Position numbers and translations under genes: made by a program. Under the pieces are notes generated by a model. That model was not told where the DNA came from, made no database searches, and was given only the letters and a program-made list of their open reading frames with translations. From assembly GCA_964575845.1 (NCBI GenBank), contig CAZNSX010000006.1:62001-126000 (forward strand): a stretch of DNA of 64,000 nt. The letters are read 5' to 3'. This DNA is from CAZNSX01 sp964575845. Its GTDB lineage: Bacteria > UBA8248 > CAZNSX01. This document shows, one piece after another, positions 63,717-64,000 of this stretch. The stretch's first letter is position 1. Each line of letters starts with the position of its first letter.

Positions 63717-64000
63717 CTACCCCAAGAGATTGTCCATGCTCATCATTATGACAAAGCCGACCATCACTCCATAGGTCGCATGGAGATGATTGCCCCGGCT
63801 ATGCGTCTCGGGGATGATCTCATCCGAGATAACGAATAGCATCGCTCCTGCAGCAAAGCCCATGGCAAAGGGTAAGAAGGGCATTGCTATCACCACAAGA
63901 GATGCCCCCAGTGCTCCGGCAATTGGTTCGACCAACCCGCTCGCAGTTGCGATCGAAAGGGCCCGCCCCTTTGAATAGCCTTCACGCATGAGGGAAATCG
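63717..64000 (-). CDS. ZIP-family metal transporter, C-terminal part (gene continues past the window)
   Basis: The visible 94 or so residues read from the window edge (ISLMREGYSKGRAL, then ATASGLVEPIAGALGASLVV, FAMGFAAGAMLFVISDEIIP, YGVMVGFVIMMSMDNLLG). These are the last membrane helices of ZIP/ZupT-like divalent metal importers: SGLVEPIAG and DEIIPE hold typical metal-path residues. The 5' part is outside the window, so neither length nor start can be judged. Followed by the 70-codon frame and M48 gene. Confidence 0.88.
   Translation of the reverse strand, partial: ISLMREGYSKGRALSIATASGLVEPIAGALGASLVVIAMPFLPFAMGFAAGAMLFVISDEIIPETHSRGNHLHATYGVMVGFVIMMSMDNLLG

Noticed and set aside
1..64000. 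CRISPR arrays, rRNA genes, complete prophage or intact insertion sequence
   Set aside because: Looked for regularly spaced direct repeats, rRNA core motifs, integrase or capsid genes and full transposases; none seen.

Overview
The window looks like chromosomal DNA of an uncultured Gram-negative bacterium. A complete tripartite RND efflux pump with an outer-membrane lipoprotein channel and a periplasmic c-type cytochrome imply two membranes. The mixture of TreT-type trehalose synthase, a cyclic-2,3-diphosphoglycerate-synthase-like GTPase, DUF362, a zinc-ribbon/cyclase/AAA/TPR signalling protein, DUF6765 and a hexahaem cytochrome is what one meets in Desulfobacterota, Methylomirabilota, Tectomicrobia and similar lineages. 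I cannot fix the phylum from sequence alone. Most genes are GC-rich with GTG and TTG starts; a few (1-3355, 32547-33398) are clearly A/T-rich and look imported. No rRNA, CRISPR array, intact insertion sequence or prophage is visible.

Layout. 1-3355: an A/T-rich two-gene unit (SF1 helicase plus DUF2290 protein), a candidate defence module. 3356-5243: a gene graveyard with a decayed tRNA-Gly copy, remnants of an MNT/HEPN toxin-antitoxin pair and an isochorismatase-like hydrolase. 5244-11887: TetR-MFP-RND-OMF efflux operon. 12000-13900: DUF6765 gene, tRNA-Gly and tRNA-Cys. 13924-20886: radical SAM protein, secreted protein, large class III cyclase, universal stress protein, cDPG-synthase-like GTPase. 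21243-25387: trehalose locus with OtsA, an OtsB-DUF5752 fusion and TreT. 25688-31293: hexahaem cytochrome, a MrfA helicase fused to an RNase H-like exonuclease, a glycosyltransferase-like protein. 31401-34448: MBL hydrolase flanked by a partial duplication, orphan TIR protein, small DUF3303-like protein, IS1380-type transposase remnant. 34782-41274: NitT/TauT-type ABC importer with PreA-like dehydrogenase, FAH-family enzyme and hydantoinase/dihydropyrimidinase-like amidohydrolase. 41836-43509: DUF362 protein, coiled-coil protein, tRNA-Ala. 44643-58567: a second catabolic region with nitroreductase, acyl-CoA dehydrogenase, old-yellow-enzyme, M24 creatinase-like protein, complete Liv-type importer, Gfo/Idh oxidoreductase, NTF2-like protein and two racemase-fold proteins. 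59182-64000: alpha/beta hydrolase, tRNA remnant, CocE-type hydrolase, M48 lipoprotein peptidase and a ZIP transporter cut by the window edge.

How it fits together. Two importer-plus-enzyme clusters suggest uptake and stepwise breakdown of small, probably nitrogen-containing cyclic or acyl compounds: reduction (PreA-like, nitroreductase, OYE), ring opening (hydantoinase-like), C-C or C-N cleavage (FAH, M24/creatinase-like) and beta-oxidation-like steps (acyl-CoA dehydrogenase). The substrates are unknown. The trehalose locus offers two independent synthetic routes. 

The most unusual non-coding structure is a family of short palindromic, REP-like elements found four times, each time as an inverted pair, always in gene-poor DNA and once exactly at the junction of two gene fragments.
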